A stretch of 64,000 nt of DNA, from contig JADDMT010000023.1 of assembly GCA_021401465.1 (NCBI GenBank), positions 186,001 to 250,000 on the forward strand. The letters run 5' to 3'. The notes below the pieces were generated by a model. It did not search any database and was not told the DNA's origin. It saw nothing but the letters and a program-made list of their open reading frames with translations. This stretch comes from Teratosphaeria epicoccoides. Taxonomy: Eukaryota; Ascomycota; Dothideomycetes; Mycosphaerellales; Teratosphaeriaceae. Each line of letters opens with the position of its first letter. The first letter of the stretch is position 1. Of the stretch, positions 39,413 to 50,696 are shown in pieces. Position numbers and translations under genes: made by a program.

Positions 39413-40800
39413 ATGGCGACAGGAGGCTCTCCGCCCAAGCCCTGGGAACGAGCGGGCGCTGGAGGCACGTCAAGTCAGTCACACCAGCCAGGATAGTGAA
39501 TCATGGATTCATACATTGTACTGGACTAACATATATACCAGCCGCGATCCCCACGTCGACTGCAACCGCGACGGCGACGGCGGCCTCAGACACCGCCGCG
39601 ACGCCGGCACTACCTAACCGGCCCGACTCGCTGAACAGCATAGCGACCCGCACAGCATCGAACTACTCGACACCCTATAACCGCACCTCTCCTTACTCCT
39701 CCCCATATGGCTACGGCTCCGCATACTCGTCCCCCTACAATCGCATGGGTGGCGGCATGTACGGCTCTTCCATGTACGGCGGAGGAATGTACGGGGGAGG
39801 CATGTACGGCAACAGCATGTACGGCATGAACGGCATGGGCATGAATGGCATGCCGGGACAAGACCAGAGCCTGACGCAGACGATGAACATGAGCACGCAA
39901 GCAACCTTCCAGATGATCGAGAGCATCGTGGGGGCATTCGGAGGCTTCGCGCAGATGCTCGAGAGCACATACATGGCCACACACTCCTCCTTCTTCGCCA
40001 TGGTGAGCGTGGCCGAGCAGTTCGCATCCCTAAAGCAAACCCTCGGATCAGTCCTAGGCATCTTCACCCTCATGCGCTGGACCCGAACCCTAATCGCCAA
40101 ACTCACCGGCCGCCCACCCCCCGCAAGCTCCACAGAACTCACCCCGGCCGCCTTCGCCGCCTTCAACGGCTCCTCTGCCCCAGGACCCGACGGTGGCGGC
40201 GCCGCTTCCCGCCCCAGCCGAAAACCCTTCATCTTCTTTGTCGTCGCCGTCTTCGGCCTTCCCTACCTCATGGGCAAACTTATCAAAGCCCTCGCCGCCA
40301 GCCAAGAAGCCGAGCAGCAGCGCCAACTCGCCGCCTCACCCGATGCGCAACCTCTCGATCCCAGCAAGCTCGACTTCTGCCGCCTGCTTTACGACTACAC
40401 GCCTACGCTCCAACCAGGCCAGAGTCTGCAAGACGGCGTCGACCTGGAAGTCAAAAAGGGTGATTTGGTTGCTGTGCTATCGAAGACGGATCCTATGGGC
40501 CGGCCGTCCGAGTGGTGGCGTTGTCGTGCGAGGGATGGGCGGATGGGGTATTTGCCAAGTCCCTGGTTGGAAACGATTCAGAGGAGGCCGCAGCAGGGGC
40601 AGATTACGGCGAAGAGTAGCGCGACGAGTCCGGCGGGGAGTCGGGTGAATACCATGACGGGGAGTGTGATGAGTGGTGGCAGTCGGGCTAACTCGATGGC
40701 CGTGACGGAGAAGGAAAAGGAGAAGGTGCCGGTGCCGGTCAAGGGGAAGCCGAATGATGTTTCGGTTGAGTCTTTTCAAAGAGGGATGTTTAATTCGTAA
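39413..40800 (+). CDS. PEX13: Peroxisomal import docking protein Pex13
   Basis: Peroxisomal membrane docking factor for the PTS1/PTS2 receptors, binding Pex14 and Pex5 through its SH3 domain. Exons 39413-39464 and 39542-40800 give 436 aa. The first exon supplies the hallmark MATGGSPPKPWERAG. Only a GC donor (GCACGT) lets the frame close with the AG at 39541, so the intron appears to be of the GC-AG type. A Tyr/Gly/Met-rich segment (residues about 80-125, repeated MYGGG) matches the cohesive YG-rich region thought to line the import pore. Membrane segments lie near 170-190 and 245-265 (FIFFVVAVFGLPYLMGKLI). The SH3 domain covers about 295-355 (LLYDYTP, EWWRCRARDGRMGYLPSPWL). Confidence 0.92.
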
Positions 40801-41623
40801 AGGAAGGTGGCGTGATTCCTGGGTTGCTTGGAGAATCGGAGCGAGGCGTTTGGCAGTCTTGGTGCATGCGTTCAAGCGGATTTGACATTGGTTCTGGGTT
40901 GGGGAAATGTGGGTGGGAGGCTGCAGGCTACGCTTGACGATAATGTACACAATGAGCATATTCTTCACAGACAGGCACATGTACAAAGAGGTCTTCGCCA
41001 GGATCGTGAGGAGTCTGCTGGCCGCCACAGCCACGTCATGACTTGTTGGGTCCCGATGGTGCGGTTCTGGCAGATGATTGATGGGCTGCATGCACTACTT
41101 CATTGGAAGGCACGAGACACGCACTCCCGAAAAGGCTTTTCCTCCGATTTTGCTCAATGCTAGCTAGCAGGCAGGCAGGCAGGCAGGCAGGCACTCAAGC
41201 TCGCGCTCAGCCGCCCAAAACACGCCGCCGGCACCTGAGGGACGACCTGGGTCACCATCACGCCTGCCGCATCGCCAACAGTACAATGCTCAGTCTCACT
41301 CCTCGTCGTCGCGACCGAGTGGCCGATGGAACGTAAACAAAAGAAACCCCTCCCACCTCCACACTCATGTCTTCTCCCTCCTCTTCCTCCTCCTCCACCA
41401 CCCGCCGTCCTCCCTCGCCCACGGATCGTTGGGATCGTCACGCGTCTGCATCACGAGCGCGCAGGCGTGTCGCGGGAGGATGCAGCCGCAGATGCAGGTC
41501 CAGGTGGTCGTGAAGAGGGAAGAGCTGCTCTTCGTAAGCGGGGGATCACCTGTGCAGGAAAGGCGCGCGATGTCAGTGTTTCGCTGTGGTGGGGTGGCAG
41601 AGGAGGGGGGGCAGGAGGGCCGC
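40801..41623. other. Convergent intergenic region
   Basis: 3' regions of PEX13 (plus) and the next F-box-like gene (minus). Holds the CAGG microsatellite at 41.17 kb. Confidence 0.4.
41168..41191. repeat. (CAGG)6 microsatellite
   Basis: Six perfect CAGG units in intergenic sequence. The short ORFs that run through it are artefacts. Confidence 0.95.
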
Positions 41624-42839
41624 TCACTTCAGCTTTGCGCGCAGGTTGTCCTTGAACTCCTTCACCAGCGCCTCGGACCAGGGCTTGGCTTCATTCTTCG
41701 CGTCCTTGGATGTGAGGGCTTGCGGGCCGAAGGAGAGGACGTCCACGCCGGCGTCTTTGCGGCCTTTGGCGGCGCCCACGGCTTCGAGGAATTTGTAGGC
41801 CTCGGCGTAGAACCTACATCGCGCCCAATTGTCAGTGTAAAGGCCCTCGCAACTTACGGGAATTAGGTACTTACTGCTTCGCCGCCTTCGCAGCATCGGC
41901 TTCCCCAAAGACTCCCAAATCGATGTGCAAGCGCTCCAGATTGCGGGATTCCGCGAGGAAGTGCATGGCGTTGCGCGAGGAAGTCTTGATGAAGTTTTTG
42001 ATGCTGAGGGAGTGCAGGTGCAGGCGCACGGGCGCCGGGATCTGGGAGAGGAAGTCGAGGAGCGTGGCTGTGGAGTCGAGGCGGAGGCGGAGGGTGTAGA
42101 GGTGCGGGTGGGATTCGGTGTGGATCTGCGACAGAAGTCAGCGGGGTGTCGTGGGTCGTGTGAGGGTCCATGGAAGGGGAGAGAAAGGGAAAGAGAGAGC
42201 AAGACGGACCTCCTTGTTGACGGTGAGCAAACCGACGCGGTACTGGAAGCCCTCGGAGTAGGTTTTCGCGTAGATGTCCTTGTTGGCGCGCTTGCCATCG
42301 AGTAGAATTGGGGCATCGGGGACGCCCTTTTGCGCGAAGTAGAAGTTGTAGATGCGGGCACGCAGTTCTTTGGGGAGCTTCATGAAGGGGAACGGCTGGG
42401 CCGGGCGGATGAGGAGGGCTTGGCTGCCTTCGAAGTCGCCGTCGGTATACATGAACTGTACACATGTCAGCGTATGATGGCACGAGGGACGGGTCGTTGG
42501 ATGTACATACGGTTCCCTGCAAGCTGAAGGCAGCTGGAGCCGTGAGAGTGATGTGGTGGGTGTAGGCGCCGCCTTTCTGTTGGACGGCATTTGAGCTCCA
42601 GCCTTGGTAGGCGACGTCGATGGCCAGAGGGGCATTGTTGATCTTTTTGACGGTCTCGTAGTGTGGCGGCTCCTTCTTGATTCTTGTGGCGGATTTCTTG
42701 GGAGCGGAGGGAGTCTTGAGCTCCTGTTTGTCTTTGGGTGGGTCGGGAGTCTGCTCCTTCGCCTTCTGCTGATATTGATCAGCGAACGGTTATCTGCGAC
42801 AGGATGTGGGACACATACCTTCGCACTTTTAGGAGGCAT
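41624..42839 (-). CDS. Five-exon F-box-like/2EXR protein
   Basis: Unnamed fungal protein, 321 aa when five exons are joined: 42819-42839, 42511-42768, 42210-42455, 41875-42125 and 41624-41813. Every junction is GT-AG, 50-84 bp, and closes in frame. The N-terminus is a Lys/Pro-rich linker (MPPKSAKQKAKEQTPDPPKD). A domain with AIDVAYQGWSS and THHITLTAP follows. Then comes the F-box-like motif FPFMKLPKELRARIYNFYFA (residues about 125-145). The C-terminal part is helical and repeat-like (HPHLYTLRLRLDST, LHLHSLSIKNFIK), ending in VKEFKDNLRAKLK. No enzyme signature. An SCF adaptor role is only suggested by the motif. Confidence 0.72.
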
Positions 42840-43481
42840 CACTGCTGATGGATATCTGTACGACCTGCTAGATCTGTCCAGATACAATGTCGAGGATCGA
42901 GACTCAACAATCTTAGAGGGCGCAGACAAGCTCGAGGATGTGGTGTATGTCACGGTTGGTGCAAAGATTGAAGAGCACCAGCAGAAGGCAGATACAGTAC
43001 TCTCAGGTCGCCATAGCAACTCCGCAGCTTCCTGAGAGGGGGGCTCGTGATCAACAAGTGAACTCGTGACAGGCCAGACAGAATTCCCAATGAGATCTGC
43101 CAGCGTCGAGCAACAGTTTGGCCGTGGCCTGATTGGCAGACCCGAGCTGCTTTAGGAAGGCACGCTCGTGGTTTCGGCACGGCGGCGCCGACGGATACGA
43201 GGGCTGTCGGCTGTCTTGGACAAGATTGAATGAAGTCGTTGTTTCTTTGATGAAAAGCAGCGTATGTCTATCGCATTCGTTCTGACTCGCATCGTCTAAT
43301 TATTGATTATGTCTTTGATTGTGCTCAAGTCAAGTAGGCTGGGCATTGGATCAATATTGGGGAGGCGTGGACTCGTCCTCTTGGCAATTCGCGTGTCTGA
43401 CAGACTCAATGCTTCATGATTCATCCTTCATTCCTTCAACACCGGCGTACTGTACACGCCCTCCTCCACTTTCTCTGAACC
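42840..43481. other. Divergent promoter region
   Basis: Between the F-box-like gene (minus) and SDC1 (plus). Nothing else recognised. Confidence 0.4.
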
Positions 43482-43950
43482 ATGGCCGAGCAACTCCCAA
43501 ACGGCAATGCCGCTCCGCCAGCAGATGTGGTCATGAAGGAAGAAGCAGCGACGGAGGTAAGGGATATACTGTGCCGCCTTCCTGCAAACCCCTAACACAT
43601 TCAAGGCGCCAATGGACGGTATTCATCAAGCAGACCCAACAGAGCCCCAGCCGCCTCCTAATCCAGTTGCCATCGCGCCGGCGCCGGCACGTCAAGCGGC
43701 TGCGGCGCCAGCACCCCCACCCGTCTCTGGCGCAGCCATCAACAGACCCGGTTCTATGCCGCCTGCGCCCTCACAGCTCCCCACCAAGCCGATACCGCAC
43801 GGTGGCCCGACGAGGCAGTACCTGAACATGAACATCACCCCGCATTTGCTGGAGGGAATGAAGTGGCTTGCGGCCCACGAGCCCGAGAAGCCGCTTCAGT
43901 GGTTAGCAGATTTCTTGAGGAGGAGGAGCGAGGAGGTGGAAGGCGCTTGA
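43482..43950 (+). CDS. SDC1: COMPASS subunit Sdc1 (Dpy-30 domain)
   Basis: Dpy-30-motif subunit of the Set1/COMPASS histone H3K4 methyltransferase; it dimerises and binds the Ash2-type subunit in the nucleus. Exons 43482-43556 and 43606-43950 give 139 aa; the 49-bp intron has a CCTAACAC branch site. The N-terminal two thirds are Pro/Ala-rich and probably disordered. The C-terminal 45 residues are the Dpy-30 helix pair: RQYLNMNITPHLLEGMKWLA then PLQWLADFLRRRSEEVEG. The pattern of a leading YL, a TPxLLEGM and a PLxWLAxFL end is diagnostic. Yeast Sdc1 is similar in size (175 aa). Confidence 0.93.
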
Positions 43951-45434
43951 GAGCTCATCTCCAGGACAGAGCGGTGCTACAAGTTTGACTCGGGAGCGCA
44001 AGCAACACCACAGCGGGGTTGGAAAGCAAAGCAAAGCAAGGGCTCGAAAAGGCGTTCAAAGTGCGATGCGATCAAGCAGAGGGAGAGGCTGCTTTGGTGA
44101 TACCCAAGGGCGATGCATCTCGAACAGATAGCTGGAACGATACCATGACCTTCCCGAACCTTGCCGAGTGTTTGTCCTGCTCGTTGAGGTCCCATGCCGC
44201 GCTTGGCGCGTTTAGGCCAACGCATTGTTTCCAAGACTTCTGTGGACGTCCAGACATCTCGGCATCCTCTTGCAAGCAGCATCGCCCCACGCGCACTCGG
44301 CGTTGGAGCTAAGCTCGAGTACATCTGGCAAGCCCCTACAGGGCTGCGCGCGAGAATCGCAAGCTTTATTGAGCACTCCCATCGTGTACATCCTCGACTC
44401 AGAAGCATCTTGAAGACAGGGATCCTGGCTCATCGGCGTCATCCTCTGCTCAATAGCATCATGGTGCTCACCACAACCCCAGAAGCTGGACCTGAGATTC
44501 TCCCTGTGCTCACATATCCGAAAGAAGATTGCAAATGAGGATCGGGGTGGCGAATCGACAGGGAGCACGCTGTCTCGGATATTTGATGGAGCTTTAACCT
44601 TTGGGACCTTGACAGTGGAACACCTTGGTGATCGTGGCCTTGACTCGACAGAGCCATAAAACACAACTCTACATCCGCTTCAGAATTACCATGCGATCCT
44701 GTGTTACTATGTATCGCGGGGGCCTTGAGGAAACGCGGTGCCACAACGAGCGATTGCGCAGACATGTACGACACAAAGCGACACAGCTGCTCTTCTGACG
44801 AGACTCTGTGTTTGAGGAGCGATAGCGTATCTTCATGCTCAACACGCTTGTCCACGAATGCAATGCTGGAGACGAGCAGGAAAAGGAAACCTAGATTTCT
44901 GCGATGGCCGAGAAAGCTTCGGACGGTCACGACACCTTCAACGCTTACGAGCTCCCGAGCGAAAGAAGCGGTGGCGACCGGCAACATCACCTCGATAGCC
45001 ATTGTCCCTCTCTTGGATCCCACGTCGCCTCCATCTGCGCAAGGAATTGAGGTTGCTCGCTCCTTCTCCCTACAGCACACGCCGTGCGACACAATCGCGA
45101 AAAGTCCCACCGACAAATCGAGCGCAGCACCCAAATCTGCGGGCCCATGGCTCAAACGAAGATTCATGCGGAAACTCGGCGTTATTAAGAAAGCTGCAAA
45201 GGACAGTGGGACGTGTTGTGACGAAGAAGATCGTCGGGAGACTGAAAAAGCGAAGGAGCAGGAGCGGCATGGCGTTTGGGCTGCGCTCTGTATTGGGTGG
45301 GAGTGCTATGGGCAGTCTTGGACTCCTTTCTACTGAGACAGTGTTCATCGCAAAGCAGCAGAAAGCACAGCGATCGACGCCGTTAGACAAAGGTAAGACA
45401 GATGCTGCATCAATACCAAGTCCTCCGCTGCCTA
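43951..45434. other. 1.5-kb stretch without a secure gene
   Basis: Long ORFs exist on both strands and overlap (plus 44701-45336; minus 44439-45167), so at most one is real. Neither shows a known motif; the plus-strand one is listed separately as a weak candidate. Confidence 0.4.
44701..45336 (+). CDS. Weak hypothetical ORF
   Basis: A 211-codon open frame with a Ser/Cys-rich start, a basic middle (RKRKPRFLRWPRKLR) and a basic/acidic C-terminal region (KRRFMRKLGVIKKAAKD, DEEDRRETEKAKEQE). No domain, signal peptide or homology recognised. The opposite strand is also open over much of the same interval, which weakens the case. It might be one exon of a lineage-specific gene or chance. Confidence 0.22.
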   Translation: MLLCIAGALRKRGATTSDCADMYDTKRHSCSSDETLCLRSDSVSSCSTRLSTNAMLETSRKRKPRFLRWPRKLRTVTTPSTLTSSRAKEAVATGNITSIAIVPLLDPTSPPSAQGIEVARSFSLQHTPCDTIAKSPTDKSSAAPKSAGPWLKRRFMRKLGVIKKAAKDSGTCCDEEDRRETEKAKEQERHGVWAALCIGWECYGQSWTPFY

Positions 45435-46274
45435 TCACCTCTTCCTAGCCACAGCTCTCAACCTCACATACCCAATCCACCTACTCCCATCCTCCTCCCT
45501 CCTCACCACATGCTCCACCGCCTCCATAACCTCCCTCAACACCGCCTCCCTCCTCTCCTCCTCCTCCACAGCCTCCAAAAACTGCGCCCCCATCAACCTC
45601 AACCACCCCTCAAGCCCTCCACTCCCATCCTTCCCATCCGGATTAAGCTTCGTCGGACGATACTCCCCTTCACACTTCTCGACCTCGAACCCTGCGTCCT
45701 CCAAAGCCCTCCTCATCCACTCCACACTCGGGAAGAACCAAGGCCGTACCTTGCAGAACCCTTCCCTCGAGAAGCCGGCGTGCATCATAGCTGCTGCGAA
45801 CGCAGCGTCGATCTCGGCAACATTGCCTTTGCCGCCCATTTCGAAGGCGAAGAGGCCGCCTGGCCTCAGTGCTCGGTGCACATCTCTGAAAAACTGCATT
45901 CTCGTGCCTTCCTTCCGGAGGATCCAGTGCATCGCGGCGTTACTGAACACTTTCTTCCACGCACCGTTCATCGCATCTGGCGCGTTACCCAGGTCCGTGC
46001 AATCTTGGAGCTTGAAAGTGAGGTTGTCGGCGGTGTGTTTCTTCTGGGCGGAGGCGATGAAAGATTCGGAGGCGTCGAGACCGAGGACCCTGCCGGGGGA
46101 TGCCTTTTGGGCGAGTTGAGCGGTTAAGGGACCGTCGCCGCAGCCGATGTCGAGGATGTGGTCGCCTGGTTGGACGTCGAGGTAGGAAACCACGGTTGCT
46201 GTGAGCTTGTGGACGAAGTCGGCGGCATTTTGGTATTTGTCTTCGGACCAGTGGTCTTTGGTAGTGTTTGACAT
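45435..46274 (-). CDS. Class I SAM-dependent methyltransferase
   Basis: A 279-aa single-exon protein of the trans-aconitate-methyltransferase-like group. Rossmann motif I is HILDIGCGDGPLT (residues about 39-51) and the acidic residue ending strand 2 lies in VLGLDASESFI. Motif II/III surroundings read LQDCTDLG, KVFSNAAMHWI and LRPGGLFAFEMGG. The start fits the family (WSEDKYQNAADFVHKLT). Substrate unknown: small acids or metabolites are typical of relatives. The region between its start and the broken DUF6536-type gene is only 163 bp. Confidence 0.85.
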   Translation of the reverse strand: MSNTTKDHWSEDKYQNAADFVHKLTATVVSYLDVQPGDHILDIGCGDGPLTAQLAQKASPGRVLGLDASESFIASAQKKHTADNLTFKLQDCTDLGNAPDAMNGAWKKVFSNAAMHWILRKEGTRMQFFRDVHRALRPGGLFAFEMGGKGNVAEIDAAFAAAMMHAGFSREGFCKVRPWFFPSVEWMRRALEDAGFEVEKCEGEYRPTKLNPDGKDGSGGLEGWLRLMGAQFLEAVEEEERREAVLREVMEAVEHVVRREEDGSRWIGYVRLRAVARKR

Positions 46275-46437
46275 GGGTGGGTGTATTTATGTTTGTCGCG
46301 ATCGGTGGAGACTCAAGGGAACCGAGTTGGGTTTATGTGTCGTTGGAGGATCCGCCGACATCGGGACTCGCAGCATTGCCAGGTACGGAGCTACCTCTTT
46401 TATCATATGCCGGAAGACTAAGGTATACTGTACTCTG

Positions 46438-48124
46438 TCATGGTGTTGTTTTCGCACGACGCTGCCGAGCTCCATCGCGGCCGGGTGTGGCTGGACTGTT
46501 GACGCCAGCATACATCCGGCCCGGTATGGGTTCAGATACAGGCTCACTGGTGAAGCAACGATGCCCAGCCTCTCCGGCAACATCATCGTACACCGCTCCC
46601 CATGCCACGGGTAAGCACGCAGCGTCCACATCCGCCTTGGCAAGAAGACAACATCCTTTCGTCAACGGGTCCGGATTCTCCAGAAAATCAGCCATCGCAT
46701 CCCCTACAGTAACAAGGGTAGTATCGTTTTGCCTAAACAGTGTCATGCACATGACCATCGCCTTCCCCAAGTTCATGCATACGACGACAATCAGAATCGT
46801 GACGCTGAACTGCAGCTTACAATGAGGCTCAGCTGTCTGAACTAGACAATATTCGATCTTTTTACCAAGCAGGGTCCAATTGGAAGCATTTCGGCGTGCT
46901 GCAGAGATGTCACAACTTGAATCATAGTAAACGCCGTGGGGTGAGTCGACCAGATCGACACATATCCAGCCGTAGGGCACATAGCCTGGATGAAGCCCGC
47001 CTGATGTTCCCAACTCGATGTCAAATTCTCCGAGCATTGTGTCATTCGTGAACCTTCCTTGATCATTAGTGATTGCCAGCACGCCGAAGTAATCAGACAC
47101 AAAACTCGTCGAGATTGGCATATCCGGCAGCCAGCGAGGACGTGCCATTCCTGGTTGCGGTTGCGAACAACCCTTGGAGTCGCTTCGCAGGGAGCCATTC
47201 ATACTCTTCGTAGAATGGTTTGCCGGCGAGAAACGCAGTATTGGCTACAACGACGGTGTAATGATTGGCTGAAAGTGACTTGAAGACCGCTGAGTTGTAC
47301 AGGAGGTGAATGGGAACAGACGACAAGGCCAAGGTCCACCAGAGGGTGCTTCGTGTCCACCGGATTTTGAAGATATTCCGCACAGATGGGATTCCGATGT
47401 CCAGCCAAGTCCCCCTCGCATGCGCCCTGTCGATCTCCTTCCTTGTGGAAGAGCACAAAGCACTGCATGGTGTAGTTGGACGCACTGAGTAGGACCGAGC
47501 TGAGAGCGTTGATCTGCAGCGCGATCGATCACAAGTCAGCCGACAACTCAATGATCCAGCTGCTGCTCATGGAACGACATACGAGGATAATGAAGCGAAG
47601 TCGCCGTTGTATTCACTTGACTGCAGCTCCCCTCGTACGCGACACCGACACCATCGTGAACGGGGAACTTGACCCAAGCATACAACGTGAGGATCAAGTT
47701 CAGCATCAATACTGGGAACGCCACCAACGCCGACGTGGCCACGCCAAATCTCCAACCAGGGAGCTTCCGTTTCTTCTCGCGGTGGCTCTCCACGGTGGAT
47801 GTCTGCGTTGCCACTCGCACAGTGGTCGCGCCATCTTTAGTGTGTTCGTGGCTCGGCACAGAATCGTCGTGACCTGCCAGGAACTCATACCCGGGCCATA
47901 AGCTGCTTCTGGAGGTATAGCTCGGTGGCCTGAAGAATGCGCACAACGCAGGTCAGCATGACAGATATGCGTCGTCTCGCGCACGGCAATAGAAGTGCAC
48001 GTGCTAATAGAGGCTCATACCTCGACGTCGGCATGTCCGACAACTCGACTTCATGGTCTTCCCCGTCATAGAGCTCGTGAATTGACCTGTAGGTGACGGC
48101 ATGATCGAAGGAGTCATTCGCCAT
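46438..48124 (-). pseudogene. Decayed DUF6536-type fungal membrane protein gene
   Basis: Matches, from memory, a large family of uncharacterised fungal multipass proteins. Exon 1 (48021-48124) and the next exon (from 47929) join well. They give a soluble N-terminus, then GWRFGVATSALVAFPVLMLN (first membrane segment) and GVAYEGSCSQVNTTATSLH. The next block reads INALSSVLLSASNYTMQC, but its continuation LCSSTRKEIDRAHARGTWLD is in another frame. One extra T in the run near 47455-47461 explains the shift. The preceding exon junction also fails to close in phase. Later blocks (PIHLLYNSAVFKSLSA, CKLQFSVTILIVVVCMNLGK, DPLTKGC) persist. The C-terminal membrane half of relatives is missing, and the frame ends at 46438 against the methyltransferase. 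Confidence 0.62.
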
Positions 48125-49149
48125 GTTCATTTGGTGGCAGCTCAATTCGTATGGAGTAGTCTCACCTCTTCCCACAGCATTGTTGCCATGCAGGATTGTG
48201 AAGGATCACGCTAGGACATCTGTGGTGGCCAAACCCACACCACGACATACTGCGTCCACGGCGCGCCTGAGGGTGGAGATGAGCGGCCAGTGGCGTAGCC
48301 TGCTGAAGAGAAGATCAGATATCTTCCCGAATGCTACATTTCTGTTCTCTCCAGATAACGGCAAGTGGTAATCCTTTGATGTTTCACGTTAGACGGAGCG
48401 AAGGATCAAGAAGCTCAGCATGAAACCTTCCACGCATCACAGCGCTTTGGTTCTTAGAATGGAGCGACAAGCCAGAGTGTAACGCAGTCTGTTAGGCTGT
48501 AATGCCCTTGATGTTCTGCTCAGCTGTCAGAGTCTTGCAACATGCCCTGAAAGCTCATTGATGCCCCTGCCAACGAGGCCTATTCTCCTGTGATATGGCA
48601 CCTGCTTCTCGAACGAGTGCGAGCAACTTGACCCTACGAACCGTGCAACCTTCGGGCGTCCCATATACTGATTCGGATGGTCGACCAAACTATGTTTGAT
48701 AAGTGCTTTCGCATCTGATCCAGGTCGGCCTCTCGCTGAAGGCACTGCCGACCTGTCTGTGCTGAACAGCCTCGCTCACACGCAGAATGATTTATGACAA
48801 GCCGATCCACAAAGAGTGGTGGCCTGAGGGAGCAGACACCTGCGATCGCATTTAGCCGATCTTGCCGTGCACCGTGGGCACGCATGCAGGGGGTGATGGC
48901 ACGACAAGCCGCATTCCAGCTGTGTCGCTTGACGCCGAAATATTCTTCAGCCTGCGCATGCTGGTCCGTCCCTTCGTCAGGCTCGTAGCCCTCATGGATC
49001 CCAGGTAGCTTCTGCGTGAACCTTTGCAGCTCCATGGTCCCAATGCCTCAAGCACTCGGGTCCTCTGGAAGCCGCCGCAGGAGTCCGCGTGGCAAGACAT
49101 GCGCCAACATCAGGCGACGAAGTTTTGTCCCTTTCATCACCCGCAGGCT
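48125..49149. other. Intergenic
   Basis: About 1 kb between the decayed membrane gene and the PTC7-like gene. The ORFs at 48634-49035 and 48852-49100 (minus) have no recognisable features. Confidence 0.4.
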
Positions 49150-50346
49150 TCAAGTCTTCCTTCGCCGACACAACGCCGCAACCACCGAGATATCATCCAT
49201 CTTGCCACCCTCAATCGCTAAACCCTCCTCCACCGCTCTCTCCATAAACGGACTCGCCGCGAACGGATCCTCCGCCACCTTCCTCGCCGCCAGCACCAGC
49301 TCATTAGCCACGAACCTCATCCCCTCCGCCAGACTACCACCCTCCCCGACACCCTGTCCCGTATTCCCACTCTTCACACTCTCCTTCCACTTGTCCAAAC
49401 TAGCCACGGCGGTCTCCGAAATCTCCTCTTCCCACAAATTATCCGTCACCCCATCACTCATCGCAAGCACGATATCATCAACCTCCACCGCCACCACATC
49501 CACGACCGCATTGCCCTCCGGCGTATCCGGCGAATTCGTGCCCAATTGCCTCGGACAATCAAAGTAATGCCACTGTTCCTCCGTCTCAAACAAAATCTTC
49601 TTATCCTGCGGCCGCACAATCATGACCTTGCTATCGCCAAGCTGCGTCACATACACCAGCGGCTTCTCGCCCTTGCAATGCAGCAGCGCCGAAGACGCAG
49701 TAGTAGTCCCCAGCCACTCATTCGGCCCACTCAGCGCCTCTTTCGTCTTCTTGTACGCCACGTCCAGGTACCGCACAGGATCTGGCGTGCCGTCCCCACG
49801 ACTTCCATACCCATCCTCCTCCGCCGCGACAGCCCAAAAATGCAATATGAGCCTGCTCCAAAGCGGCGCGCAACCTTTCTCTCTTTGCGCCCACGCTCCC
49901 ACGCCATCGTTCGTCCCGATCAGGTTATCAGAAACCAGCAGCGCATCATCTCCATTCGTCACACCCCTTATCATCTCCCCATCCACTTGAGGCCCGTACT
50001 TTCCCGAGTCACGATTCCGATGATACGTCGTCAGCGGATCGCTAAAACTGCCACTCGGAGGGCTGAAGAAGGGCGGAGGAAACGGGCGTGAGGGTCGCTT
50101 AGCCCAACCAGCGTAGCCCGCCGCGAAGTAGAAGGGCGACGAACTGCCCTTCTGGTGCGATTCCTCGGGTACCGGCGTGGTCAGTCCGGCTTCAGGCTCG
50201 CGGCTCCGTGAGCGGTCGTGTGCGTATCGCCGCGGAGTGATCTGTAGGACTCCGGGAGGGAAGTGGGCAGGCGCTTTGGCATATCTCAGGCGGATTGCGA
50301 ACATCGCAATGCGAGGAGCCAGGTGAGCTCGGCGCTGCGATCGCAC
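49150..50346 (-). CDS. PTC7: PTC7-like PP2C-family protein phosphatase
   Basis: Metal-dependent Ser/Thr phosphatase of the PPM family, Azr1/Ptc7 branch; yeast Ptc7 acts in mitochondria and controls coenzyme Q synthesis. Single exon, 398 aa. The arginine-rich N-terminus suits a mitochondrial presequence; the second Met (residue 15, MFAIRLRYAK) may be the true start. Metal-site motifs: NDGVGAW (near 145), LGDSK with the preceding VYVTQ, AMSDGVTDNLW (near 295) and the terminal GGKMDDISVVAAL. A disordered linker rich in Ser/Pro occupies about 40-120. Length is near yeast Ptc7 (343 aa) plus linker. Confidence 0.88.
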   Translation of the reverse strand: MRSQRRAHLAPRIAMFAIRLRYAKAPAHFPPGVLQITPRRYAHDRSRSREPEAGLTTPVPEESHQKGSSSPFYFAAGYAGWAKRPSRPFPPPFFSPPSGSFSDPLTTYHRNRDSGKYGPQVDGEMIRGVTNGDDALLVSDNLIGTNDGVGAWAQREKGCAPLWSRLILHFWAVAAEEDGYGSRGDGTPDPVRYLDVAYKKTKEALSGPNEWLGTTTASSALLHCKGEKPLVYVTQLGDSKVMIVRPQDKKILFETEEQWHYFDCPRQLGTNSPDTPEGNAVVDVVAVEVDDIVLAMSDGVTDNLWEEEISETAVASLDKWKESVKSGNTGQGVGEGGSLAEGMRFVANELVLAARKVAEDPFAASPFMERAVEEGLAIEGGKMDDISVVAALCRRRKT

Positions 50347-50696
50347 AACCGCATTCCCAAGTCACAGGACGCGCTGCGGCTTAGAAAGGTGTTGATATTC
50401 AGCTGACTGGGCCGTGCGCTGGACGCATGTCGCTGAGACTACCTTTGAGTTGGTGATCTCTATTACTGTTCAAACCCTATTTTAAACCTGTGAACGAAAC
50501 TCAGGTAGGTACAAAATGCCTGCTGACGGGCCATGCGAGTGTCCAGCCATCGAAATGATGAATTGCGATGTCATGAGTAGCCAGAAATATTCACTGTCGT
50601 TAGATATCTACAAAATTCCTCAACAGCCTGCTGCAACGACATTGCACAGGCCGACAATCATGAACCATCCCGACCTCCTCCTCGACAAGATCATCT
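50347..50696. other. Intergenic
   Basis: Between the phosphatase 5' end and the 3' end of the LEA-like gene. Nothing recognised. Confidence 0.4.

Noticed and set aside
44439..45167. 242-aa minus-strand ORF
   Set aside because: No motif, and it competes with an equally weak plus-strand frame; not enough to call a gene.
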